Source: Ephemerocybe angulata
Lineage: Eukaryota > Basidiomycota > Agaricomycetes > Agaricales > Psathyrellaceae
Assembly: GCA_013368325.1 (NCBI GenBank)
Contig: JAACJK010000004.1
Span: 682,001 to 746,000 of the forward strand
Length of the DNA stretch: 64,000 bases
Reading direction: 5' to 3'
This document shows positions 55,601-64,000 of this stretch, piece by piece. The notes under the pieces were generated by a model. The model did not search any database and was not told where the DNA came from. It saw nothing but the letters and a program-made list of their open reading frames with translations. Positions within the stretch are counted from its first letter, which is position 1. The number at the start of each line of letters is the position of its first letter. Made by a program: the position numbers and the translations under genes.

Positions 55601-58575
55601 ACGGCACCAAGGGTTTGCCAACCCTTCTCTACACCAACATAATGATCATGATCAAGAACACGTTCTTTTGCGTCGCTAAAACGAAGGTGGACAATCCGGA
55701 TGGGTCGTTTTGGTTAGTTCTCCTTGGAACCGACCGGCTTGAAGAGCTCTTTGGGCACCTCCGAACCATGGTTGGAAATGACGCCAACCTCGACCTTCTC
55801 CAGATATCCTGGAGGCTTAGCAGCACCGCGGAAGTCGCGAATATCCTTGCACGATTTCCTCATTGGGACCGCCCACCCCGTCAACTCACCTTACCAGCGC
55901 TGGACGCAAATCTCAAGGCTTTACCATCAACGACAGACCACTTGAAGCCACGCTCATGGAAGAGCAACCTCAAGGTCAAGGGCATCACGCTACAGACAGC
56001 CTGGATGCGAGGAAGACGCTTGATTGAGAACGAGATACCTGGAGCAAAGGAGGAACTATGCGAGGTGCAGAGGATCGTGGCATGCACACCTGGTTCCGAT
56101 TTCGACATCCTTTCACCCAACGGGAAGCTTCTTGTCACCGCAAACCCATCGACAGATGATGCCGACGAATGTATCGAGGTCGAGGTTGAGGAATCCGAGC
56201 CAGGTGAAGAGGTGGTGCAGTCGGAGGATAGCGAGGTTCAGCCCGTGGAGGAACTCGCTCAGGACAATGTGTCAGCGCGGGTTGAAGTCGAGGATACTTT
56301 GGCAGATGCAGACGGTGATGAACCGGGAAGTGGGTCTTCAAGTGGCAGGTCATTCAAGAAGACCATGCTTGTGAATGGCTCGGTCATGGCCAAGTCTCGC
56401 GCAGTCGCAATATACGGTCGTCACCGGTCGTTCCCCACGTCGCGCGACCGTCTCAAGCGTGTCCAGCACGCAGAACGATACTCAGCACGACCTACCACCC
56501 CAGAAGTACCCAGCACGCACATAACTGACCCGGAATCATCGACAGCAAGGTCTATCATTGTTCACGATCCCATCTCGACTCTCTTGTGGTCCGATGAGAA
56601 GCTCTGGCTCTGTGTTGGGGAGATTACGACGATCAAGTGGGATGGGAAGGCGGTGGACGAGGTGCCGATTGACCTTCTGGTCGAAGATACCGTCCGCATT
56701 TCATTTCAGCTGTCCGGCTTGCGTCCTGCAACTGTTGAAGACGACCCCGACGAAGAACACAACTGGAGAACGCACCTGATTCCCGAGAATAGCTTCACGG
56801 TCCCTGGACGACTCGTTGAGCTCATTAGCCCCACTGTGGCCTCGCACTCGACGAGCCCTTCGAAGGTCTATTATCTCCTCGACAGTGCGTTCCTTATAGC
56901 ACTCTCTGCGAGTTTATTAGCCAGGCTTTCGGTCTTGGACCTCAAATTGGCGCCGCGAATCGCGGTTAGCCCCAGTTTTCCTTACCGTGAGGTTGGAGGT
57001 AAGTATTTACCCCGAAATTCGACTCAGGAAATGTACTGAATGCCTTTTACAGGGCGTGCCTGTTTCCTAGCCGAAGATGAACGCTCTCTCGACGGAATCA
57101 GTGGTGCGACATCCGTCGAGTGCGAATACTGCAGCCCGCCACCTACGCTAGATGTCTCGCAGAGCCAGCGCGTCATCGAGCATATGGCGGCTCATATTCT
57201 CAATGACCCAAAGGTTAAGGTCTCTGACGAACCTTGCGGACTCTGCCTTCGCCCATTCCCTTTGTGCAAATACTACTTGAAGAAAAGCAAAGGCGCCAAC
57301 GGGAATCTTACTGTCGACAGGCGCAAGTCCGAATGCAAGTATTCAATCCGCTTTTATGCCCACGTTGCGTCTGAGTCAACAACGAGCTCGCCATGCTCAA
57401 ACTCACCTCTTGTGTGCCCGCTTTGTCCCAAGAACTCTCCCGCTGTCTGGAAATATAACCTGAAGTCGCACTTCATACGGGCGCATCCAGCACAGGTGGG
57501 AAGAGCCGAGTACTCCGACCTCTGGCACATCACCAACTTCGAGAAGCTCGAGATGAAGAAGCGATGGAAGAATCGCGCCGACAATTCAATTACTAGCGCA
57601 GCAAAAAAGGCGAGCCGTGTCCAGCTTCCTATCTCCGACTCTCACAGATCATCCAACACTGCAATGTACGTTCTCCATTATACTTATCTAACTTGAAACT
57701 GCAAATGACACATTCTATAGCCCAACTGAAGGATATGACTATGACGACAGCGACGACGGCGACGAAGATGATGGCATACCGGTAGAGAGCAACGACGAAG
57801 CAGAGGGGCCCGAATCCGACGACGAGCACTCTGTGCACAGCTCTACAAGCTCGACTCGACGGTCAACATACTCGCTCGAACGGGAGCTTGAGGATGACGG
57901 GTTCTGGGGAATGGATATAGATGGCGAGGGTGACTCTGTGCCTAATCCTTTTTCCTCGGACTCGCCCCAGAGTGTATTAAGCCCTTCTGCGAGCATAGCC
58001 GAGGTAGACGTGGTAGACGTGGTTGCGAGCACTGCTGCGGTTGCGCGAGTTGAAGGATCTGGGAGCTCAGAACTGGATAGGTTAGTTAATATGTGTGCCT
58101 TCCTTTTCACGCTTACTGAATCTCCTATTCTTTTCACAGTATTCCTCTCAGAGGCTCCAAATCCGGCCTCACCTTGAAGATCCGGGTGCCTTCCAAGCGC
58201 GTCCCTGCAGATAAGCCCCAGTCCAGCAATTCTGTTGATCCCTCCATGAACGTTGTTCAGGGTGAGCCTGCGGGCGAATCTAGCCTCAAGGGTACACGCC
58301 GTGCGTCAAAGCGAAGTTGGAGAGCGCTTCTAGGGGGATGCACCGGGTGTGACGTTGTTGTTGAAGCCCATTCAGCGGGATCGATCAAGTGTAGTGGGAA
58401 TGGCTGCGAAACTCTTTGGGTAAGTGAGCATGTAGTAAATGGGCGGCGAGAAGCTGATATATCTCACCTCAAGTTCCATCTTGAGTGTGTAGGGCTTGAA
58501 CAGAGGCCTCGAGGCTGGAAATGCGAGTCATGCGAGGCGTCGAATCCAACCAAGGTTGCCAGACGCGCAAAATAG
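52699..58575 (+). CDS. Giant transposase-like protein with DDE-like core and C-terminal PHD finger
   Basis: Seven exons (52,699-52,770; 52,825-53,540; 53,592-56,998; 57,053-57,665; 57,721-58,080; 58,140-58,419; 58,474-58,575) total 5550 nt, giving 1849 aa with no stop. All introns are 51-59 bp with GT..AG. Near the N-terminus is a zinc-finger-like CPRCEKAY..HMYTPNC (residues about 36-65). The core contains AVLMFDEITTEKRLRYD (about 610), IVSLASDGESRRGAAM, VGDDDLTADKDWKHVFKRL (about 800) and LLGTDRLEELFGHLRTMVGN (about 978). This order resembles the DEM, D..H.LK.VRN and LE..F..iR..G blocks of P-element/THAP9 transposases; that assignment is inference. An acidic linker follows, then Cys-rich fingers (CEYCSPPP, CGLCLRPFPLC, CPLCPKNSP..HFIRAHP at about 1520). 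Two more acidic stretches precede a C4HC3 PHD finger (CTGCDVV.., CSGNGC, FHLECVG, WKCESC) split by the last intron. I recall similar proteins as abundant and unnamed in Agaricomycetes. Confidence 0.85.
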
Positions 58576-58706
58576 GGGCTAATTTATTTGGAAACGGTGA
58601 CCGATGATGTAATATTACCTTATATAGTAATACCCCTGATTACGTGGGTGGTTGGTCGGCCGTGGATCGCTCCCCCAGGATTTTCCGACCCCAGGTCTAT
58701 TTTCTG

Positions 58707-58724
58707 AAGACCGGACCACCCTTG
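58707..58724 (-). repeat. Right terminal inverted repeat of the 6.4-kb transposon
   Basis: Reverse complement of CAAGGGTGGTCCGGTCTT; followed directly by the second AGTGCGAA. Confidence 0.92.
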
Positions 58725-59254
58725 AGTGCGAAAGCCTGCAGCAAGGGCCATCTTTTGCTGTGATGTCAGGGTGTAGAAGCTCATAGCGGAGGAGGAGGAG
58801 CACGAATTATCACGATTATCATTCTAATCTACACAGATTGGCGCGTGCGCACATGCTTACTAATGCATCCTGTTTGGGCGATGCCAGTTGCGCCGAGCTC
58901 ACCACGTGCGGGGCTGTGGCTGTGGCTGGCTCCCAAATCTAAATCCGCGCCCAGATCCAAAACTGGATCTGGCTACCGAACCCCTAAGAGTTTAGCTAGA
59001 CTCTAACTGGACTTGAACTGGACTTTCAAGTCTCAACCGGACTTCACTGGACTCAACCGGACTCAACCGGACAAGCTGGACTTTTGTTGGACTTCTGTTA
59101 GACTCCTGTTGGACTTACAGTAGACTTTCAACAGATCTCCAATACAAATGCACCTTTTATGGTAAGTCTAGCAGAAGTCCATTGGAAGTCTACCGGAAGT
59201 CCAACAGGCAAGCCGGAGTCCTACAGGACTCCTGGGGGAGTGTGAAGTACAGCG

Positions 59255-59845
59255 GATTGGAGCTAAATGGTGTGTGCTGGGCTTTCTTCATGACAGATCG
59301 AGAAGGTATTCCTGGATCAGCACTAGGCCCCAAGGGCCTCCTGTCCCCATCATCCAATTTCATATCCATTCCCCAGACACCTCGGCAATGCTTTTGAAGT
59401 AGCCCTAAGAAAAGATTGTGCATGGTGTCGATGACTGCCATCTTGGCTGGGTCAAAATACAGAAGTTTCAACAGTGACGTGTAACGCAGGCCGTAGGCTT
59501 GTGAAATCTTCCTCTGCTCCTCGGGATGTGCAGTAAAACATCTTTCAGCCCAGTATTGATGCTGGCTAGGATCGTGTTTTGGCCAAGTGGATAGATCTAA
59601 TTTTTCTATCTTAGAGACTTAGATATGGGGAGTTCGCAGCATATGCAGAAGAGCAAGGATGTGATAGTTGGAAACCCTGCAACAGAACGGGTGGCCAATG
59701 CATCACATATTACGGATATCAAAGCAGCATAGCAAACCAGACCCATTGGGTGATTTGGGGTCGCGCCTGGATCCCAGAAGGGAAGAAACTCATCAGCCAC
59801 CAATGCGACAAAACAGCTGGAATTCTCAGTCCCCCACCTGTTCAC
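59255..59845 (-). pseudogene. CACTA/EnSpm-type transposase fragment
   Basis: Minus-strand blocks: ADEFLPFWDPGA and NHPMGLVCYAALISVICDAL with ATRSVAGFPTITSLLFC (59,840-59,620). After a short gap and shift, DLSTWPKHDPSQHQYWAERC, EQRKISQAYGLRYTSLLKLL and YFDPAKMAVIDTMHNLFLGL with HCRGVWGMDMKLDDGD follow (59,600-59,340). The order (F.DPG, P.CDLPA, YFDP..VIDTMHNL..GL..HCR.IWGMD) fits the large family of basidiomycete CACTA transposases. Repeat B4 cuts the downstream side at 59,254 and repeat A5 cuts the upstream side at about 59,816. Confidence 0.65.
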
Positions 59846-59907
59846 GTGGACTCCACGTGGACTGCCCAGAGTCCACCGGTCTACCAGTGTACTCTGGGTA
59901 TTTTATG
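59817..59907 (-). repeat. Repeat family A terminal fragment, copy A5a
   Basis: AATTCTCAGTCCCCCACC to ATTTTATG, the 'ctgt' end of A, directly joined to the opposite end of copy A5b. Either one A inserted near the end of another, or recombination joined them. Confidence 0.75.
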
Positions 59908-60725
59908 GAGTACTTCACACTCCCCCACTTGTTCACGTGGACTCCACGTGGACTCCACAAAGAATCCAGTGGCATACCAGTGGACTAGAAGCCAAATTTT
60001 TGGCAGGCCCCCTGCCAAAATCAGTCCACGAACAGTCCACAAGTAGTCCACATTCCCTGCCAAAGTCTGTGGAGTCCATGTGGACTCTGATTGTGGACTG
60101 AAGCCACTGAACTCATGTGGACTACCACTGGACTCAAACCACTGGACTGATTGTGGACTACTGCTGAACTGCCACTAATGACAATTTTTGGTCCCATCAT
60201 TTTTATTATATAATACTGTTGTCATTGTTTTGTAGTGTTGATGCTATAAAATACCTAAGCAATTGGTTAAAAACTAGTCTCACAATCAGCAAAATAATTT
60301 CCGAGCATCGACTTTGCAATCTAAAAATAGGATATGGTATAGGGTATAGCTTAATTACAAGATAAAATATATAGGACTGCTAGCAGTCACACTAAAAGCT
60401 TAGTAATAGCTATTCTCAAGGTCTCAGGTTCAATCCTGGGGCATGCCATCTATTTTCTTTCTGTCAAAAGTGGAGATTATAAGAGTTCACATGGACTCCA
60501 TGTGGACTTCACTGGCTTGAGAATGGATATAAACTTTAAGTCTGATGTGGACTGGCTGTGGAAGGGGGGTGGACTGATTGTGGAGGGGGTATGGACTCCA
60601 CGTGGACTCCACAATGAGTCCACTGGTCAGAGTCCATAAAATATCCAGAGTCCACTGGTAGACCAGTGGACTCTGGGCAGTCCACGTGGAGTCCATGTGA
60701 ACAGGTGGGGGACTGAGAATTACAG
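59908..60725 (+). repeat. Repeat family A, copy A5b (full length, 818 bp)
   Basis: GAGTACTTCACACTCCCCC to GGTGGGGGACTGAGAATTAC plus AG. The arms of about 270 and 230 bp are made of AGTCCAC/GTGGACT words; between them lie the AT-rich middle (60,170-60,370) and the module with B box GGTTCAATCCTGG near 60,428. The A box is altered to GGACTGCTAGCAGT. This is the best reference copy for the family length. Confidence 0.85.
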
Positions 60726-60906
60726 ACTTCTGGTGGAATGCCTACAGGAATTTAAAATGTTTATTTCAGTTCAGTATGCTCATTAGGAGTTCAGTAGAAG
60801 TTCGCTGATATTCCACTGGACTTCCAGTAAACTCTTGCTAGACTGATGGTAGATTGATACAAAGCTTTATTTGTTCATATTATTTGATGCTTCTCATACA
60901 GACTGA
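60726..60906 (+). repeat. Repeat family C fragment, copy C2
   Basis: Matches C1 in reverse (AAGTTCGCTGATATTCCACTG, then GATACAAAGCTTTATTTG and TTTGATGCTTCTCATACAGA in sequence). It starts at the end of A5b and lacks both termini, so A5b probably inserted into an older C. Confidence 0.65.
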
Positions 60907-62440
60907 CTAATTATTCTCACAAGTCTTTTTATTATTTTTTCTGTTATATAACACCAGTAGCAAATGGGCCAGTCTGTAATGGGTGGAGAGTAAGCCGAGA
61001 AATGCAGAGCGGGCTTGGTAGTGATAGTGGTAGTTAGACTCACCGATGCCACATTAGGGTTCACCTTGTTTTTCAGTTGAACAAACGATGTTGCAGCCGT
61101 ATAGAAACTGGCTAAAACGCAGGACAGGCCAGTGTCTTTGGTACACTTTTCCCTCCAATGGTCATTGAAACACCCGACATCCAAATCATGTAGGGAGTCA
61201 TCAGCAACGACATGATGTTGGTCAAAAGACGTCGTTGAAAAGGTTGTTATCATTTGCAGGAGCTTTACTGCCTCAAAGGGCTGCAAATGAAGAATCAACA
61301 GATAAGATACATCATCCTATGATGATCCACTCATGAAGGGGCTGGCCTTGATCTTGCTAGGGACGTTGAGCGTCCAAGACACCCGGAGGTCATTCACAAA
61401 TGCCACTAGCTTCAATGCTCAGCGCGCCACAAGCCATGCCCCCACATCTTTCATTTTAGTAAGGTTGCAAAGTGGCATGCCGCTCGCCCTGTAATCCTCC
61501 TAAGGGAAAGCTTATCAGACGACGTGCTGCCACTGTGTGATAGCCAAGTTTGAGCGCTTACCCAGCCCTCCATCGTAGGATTGGGAAGATGAGGAGGGAC
61601 AAGGGTCTGAATGTCATCCAAACATTGCTTGCCAAGAACCTTATGAGTTCAGTTGCTCATGACAAAGAGTAGGTGGGAGGGGTCTAAGCAGCAACACCAA
61701 CCTCGAAAGCAAAAAAGAAGAAGAAGGTGATCAGAGTTTAAACGCTCCTGGTTCGTGCTGACATTTTTCATCTAAATGAAAATCTGATTCCAAATGCAGA
61801 ACCCCATTAACCATTTTGGGAATTGTCTAGGCTTCTGCTATACATCCCATGCCATAGCCCCCTCTGTCATGAAGAACTGGTTGATAAACCCGGTGGCGGT
61901 CTGGTCATCTAGAGCAATAAATAGCTGGCATATAAAAGACCGAGCACTGCGATGACAAGCCATATGCCACTCTCCCCACAAAGCATCCTTGTCAGCTTCC
62001 GAGAGATTTGCTACATCTCTATCTTCATCAGAATTGATCATTTTCAAACCTGCAAGGCATGACTCCGCCGTGGCGTCCCCTGAGCCAGTGGGGATTAGTA
62101 CAATGGATGCAACGAGCGCGAGGCAAAGGAATGTGTTCTGTTCACTGGGATGTTTCCGAGTGCTACAGGGTGAAGGCCAAAGGAGATTAACACCGCGGCG
62201 CCAAACTGCCTATGTGTCAGTCATGAAACGGTGGGGGCGGGAGGTAGACTGGAGTATATCACCTGTTTGTACAGCTTGAAGAACTTGCTCCTCGCTGTAG
62301 CCACCTTTATCTCATTTCTGCGAAATCTTGTTGCCGCCGTGTACCGTGTATGGTTGAAATTTGCGGGGTCATACTACCGGTTGAAACGGCCATCCACAGT
62401 GGCCAATTTTGCATACTCTTCTTGGTTGTGATGGATAATC
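60907..62440 (-). pseudogene. Unassigned minus-strand gene relic
   Basis: From high to low coordinates: SEADKDALWGEWHMACHRSA with FICQLFIALDDQTATGFINQ (62,047-61,840); TLVPPHLPNPTMEGWVSAQT (near 61,600-61,560); RAACHFATL (61,480); and LHDLDVGCFNDHWREKCTKD with SCVLASFYTAATSFVQLKN (61,298-61,070). The blocks are separated by stops that could be introns or decay. They read like one former gene. I cannot name it. Confidence 0.35.
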
Positions 62441-62444
62441 AGGT

Positions 62445-63193
62445 GAGTACTTCACACTCCCTCACCTGTTTGCGTGGACTCCACGTGGACTCCACAAAGA
62501 ATCCAGTGGCATACCAGTAGACTGGAAGCCAAATTTTTAGCAGGGCCCCTGCCAAAATCAGTCCATGAACAGTCCATGAGCAGTCCATGCCCCCCTGCCA
62601 GGCTCTGTGGAGTCCATGTGGACTCTGATTGTGGACTGAAGCCACTGGACTCCTGTGGACTACCACTAGACTCAAACTACTGGACTGAATGTGGACTACT
62701 GCTGGACTGCCACTAATGACTATTTTTGGTCCCATCATTTTTATTATATAATACAGTTATCATTGTTTTGTAGTGTTGATGCTATAAAATAACTAAGCAA
62801 TTGGTTAAAAACTAGTCTCACAATCTGCAAAATGATTTCCAAGCATCGACTTTGCAATCTAAAAATAGGATATAGTATAGGGTATAGCCTAATTACAAGG
62901 TAAAATATATAAGACCAGATAGCCTAGTAGGTACACTCACAGCAAAAGCTTAGTAATAGCTATTTCCTAAGGTCTCAGGTTCAATCCTGGGGCATGCCAT
63001 TTATTTTCTTTCTGTCAACAGTAGAGATCATAAGAGTTCACATGGACTCCATATGGACTCCACTGGCTTGGGAATGGATATAAACTTTAAGTCTGATGTG
63101 GACTGGCTGTGGAAGGGGGGTGGACTGATTGTAAAGAGGGTATGGACTCCACGTGGACTCCACAATGAGTCTACTAGTCAGAGTCCATAAAAT
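62445..63193 (+). repeat. Repeat family A, copy A6 (lacks its 3' end)
   Basis: GAGTACTTCACACTCCCTCACC onward. The tRNA-like module is well preserved: A box TAGCCTAGTAGG near 62,921 and B box GGTTCAATCCTGG near 62,980. It stops after GTCCATAAAAT at 63,193, about 75 bp before the expected terminus. Confidence 0.85.
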
Positions 63194-63737
63194 CTGTAAT
63201 TCTCAGTCCCTCACCTGTTCATGTGGACTCCACGTGGACTGCTCAGACTCCGCAGGTTGACCAGTAGACTCTGGTCTTATATATTTTACTTTGTAATTAG
63301 GCTATACTTTATATCATGCAAAGTCGATGCTCAGAAATCATTTTGCTGATTGTGAGACTAGTTTTTAACCAATTGCTTAGTTATTTTATAGCATCAATAC
63401 TACGAAACAATGACAACAGTATGATATAATAAAAATAATGGGACCAAAAATAGTCATCAGTGGCAGTCCAGCAGTAGTCCACAATTAGTCCAGTGGTTTG
63501 AGTCCAGTGGTAGTCCACATGAGTCCAGTGGCTTCAGTCCACAATCAGAGTCTACATGGACTCTACAGAGCCTGGCAGGGGGGGGGGGGGGGTGTGGACT
63601 GCTCGTGGACTGTTTGTGGGCTAATTTTGGCAGGGGGCCTGCCAAAAAATTGGCTTCTAGTTCACTGGTATGCCACTGAATTCTTTGTAGAGTCCACGTA
63701 GAGTCCACGCAAACAGGAAGGGGAGTGTGAAGTACTC
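63194..63737 (-). repeat. Repeat family A, copy A7 (internally deleted)
   Basis: CTGTAATTCTCAGTCCCTC to GGGGAGTGTGAAGTACTC, opposite to A6. About 280 bp including the tRNA-like module are missing between TAGACTCTGG and TCTTATATATTTTA near 63,274. A run of 15 G lies at about 63,577-63,591. Confidence 0.85.
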
Positions 63738-64000
63738 TCTCAGACCCATACATGGTTACTCTCCCAATAATAACTCCACATGACGCAATACAGACTGAGT
63801 TTGGCATCATTCAAAATGCACCTCTTTAGCGTCTGATTGCTCCCTTCTGGCTTTCCCTCACAAACATTTCAGCTATTTTCATCTTTACTCTCGTCTCCAG
63901 TATCAAGTGGGGGATAGTTAACAGGTGCACTCTTCCTCTCTCAATCTCTCCTACATTTCAGCTGAAAAACAGACTTCGCTTCTTCCAGCAAGTGGGTCTT
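63738..64000. other. No gene recognised
   Basis: Plain sequence without a supported feature up to the window end. Confidence 0.35.

Larger units (their letters stand above)
52327..58724 (+). mobile_element. 6.4-kb DNA transposon with one giant gene (P-element-like, unassigned)
   Basis: Perfect 18-bp terminal inverted repeats CAAGGGTGGTCCGGTCTT and a perfect 8-bp direct repeat AGTGCGAA (52,319-52,326; 58,725-58,732) define the element exactly. Removing it rejoins the N-terminal exon of the Harbinger transposase. The interior is a single gene (52,699-58,575) with about 370 bp upstream and 150 bp downstream. GGTGGTTGGTCGG occurs near both ends (about 52,368 and 58,648) in the same orientation and could be a subterminal binding site. 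The 8-bp duplication and CA-start ends are compatible with P or hAT superfamilies; the protein favours P-like. Confidence 0.88.
48016..58984. mobile_element. PIF/Harbinger-type DNA transposon, host to three nested elements
   Basis: The terminal inverted repeats are about 150 bp: the left begins GGGTCCATTCGGTACCCAGA and the right, read inward, begins GGGGTTCGGTAGCCAGATCC. Both continue through GATCTGGGC, GCCAGCCACAGCCACAGCCC and CACGTGGTGAGCTCGGC. The 3-bp duplication TAA (48,013-48,015 and 58,985-58,987) fits PIF/Harbinger. Without nested insertions it would be about 2.9 kb with two divergent genes, the usual size and content: a Myb/SANT gene on the plus strand and a DDE transposase on the minus strand. 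The transposase is broken by repeat A4, by a frameshift and by the 6.4-kb element. Confidence 0.9.
47286..59254 (-). mobile_element. Repeat family B, copy B4, split by an 11-kb insertion
   Basis: The left part (47,286-48,015) starts GACTTCACACTCCCCCATAA and matches copy B1 in reverse through its AT-rich centre. The right part (58,988-59,254) resumes with AGAGTTTAGCTAGACTC and ends GGGGGAGTGTGAAGTACAGCG. Together they equal about 1.0 kb, the length of B1. The Harbinger-type element sits between them. Confidence 0.85.

Noticed and set aside
52319..58732. hAT superfamily assignment for the 6.4-kb element based on its 8-bp duplication and CAAGGG ends
   Set aside because: The protein lacks the hAT dimerisation block and the TDAWTS-type region, while the MFDEI / DKDWKHVFKRL / RLEELFG order fits P-like enzymes better; kept open as an alternative.
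59926..60046. Open frames inside repeat A (for example around 24,994, 51,042 and 62,474)
   Set aside because: The same translation recurs at every A copy and simply reads through the GTGGACTCC word repeats; no start context or domain.

Overview
The window looks like a transposon-dominated segment of a filamentous basidiomycete genome, most likely Agaricomycotina. The reasons are introns of 51-60 bp with GT..AG ends, one full-length and two broken LINEs, several Ty1/copia remnants, and KDZ, hAT, CACTA and PIF/Harbinger relics. I recognise no housekeeping gene. Nearly everything that can be named is a mobile element or the relic of one.

Layout. 1-9.5 kb: a palindrome-rich repeat (family D), a broken three-exon Cys-rich fungal gene (2486-4256), one copy of repeat family A, a decayed minus-strand copia pol and a frameshifted protein-kinase relic. 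9.5-12 kb: two 29-bp minisatellite arrays in opposite orientation around a unique core, forming a foldback of about 2.3 kb. 12.4-15.1 kb: a viroplasmin-domain relic, a LINE reverse-transcriptase relic and tRNA-derived sequences. 15.2-23.4 kb: two copies of one copia family in opposite orientation with complementary deletions, plus a LINE tail. 23.4-29.7 kb: copies of A and B, a hAT relic and unassigned sequence. 29,769-36,348: a full-length LINE with poly(A) and a 12-13 bp target duplication, broken only by one stop codon in ORF2. 36.4-47.3 kb: gene debris including a KDZ-transposase relic. 47.3-64 kb: nested transposons followed by further A copies and a CACTA relic.

The centre of interest is a nest of elements. 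Repeat B (47,286-59,254) is split by a PIF/Harbinger element (48,016-58,984; TAA duplication; terminal inverted repeats of about 150 bp). That element carries an intact Myb/SANT gene and a broken transposase. The transposase is split by repeat A (49,523-51,165; 9-bp duplication), which is itself split by repeat C (49,648-50,493). The Harbinger element is also split, at a second site, by a 6398-bp DNA transposon (52,327-58,724). This one has perfect 18-bp inverted repeats, a perfect 8-bp duplication, and a single intact seven-exon gene predicted to encode 1849 aa. Its DDE-like layout resembles P-element/THAP9 transposases, and it ends in a PHD finger. I consider it the best candidate for an undescribed, possibly active system here.

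The non-autonomous families A, B and C share an end motif (CTTCACACTCCCCCA). A and C also show 9-bp target duplications. Each is built from its own short self-complementary word, so one transposition machinery may move all three. Family A additionally contains a tRNA-derived module with Pol III A and B boxes, related to a stand-alone SINE-like sequence at 15,050.
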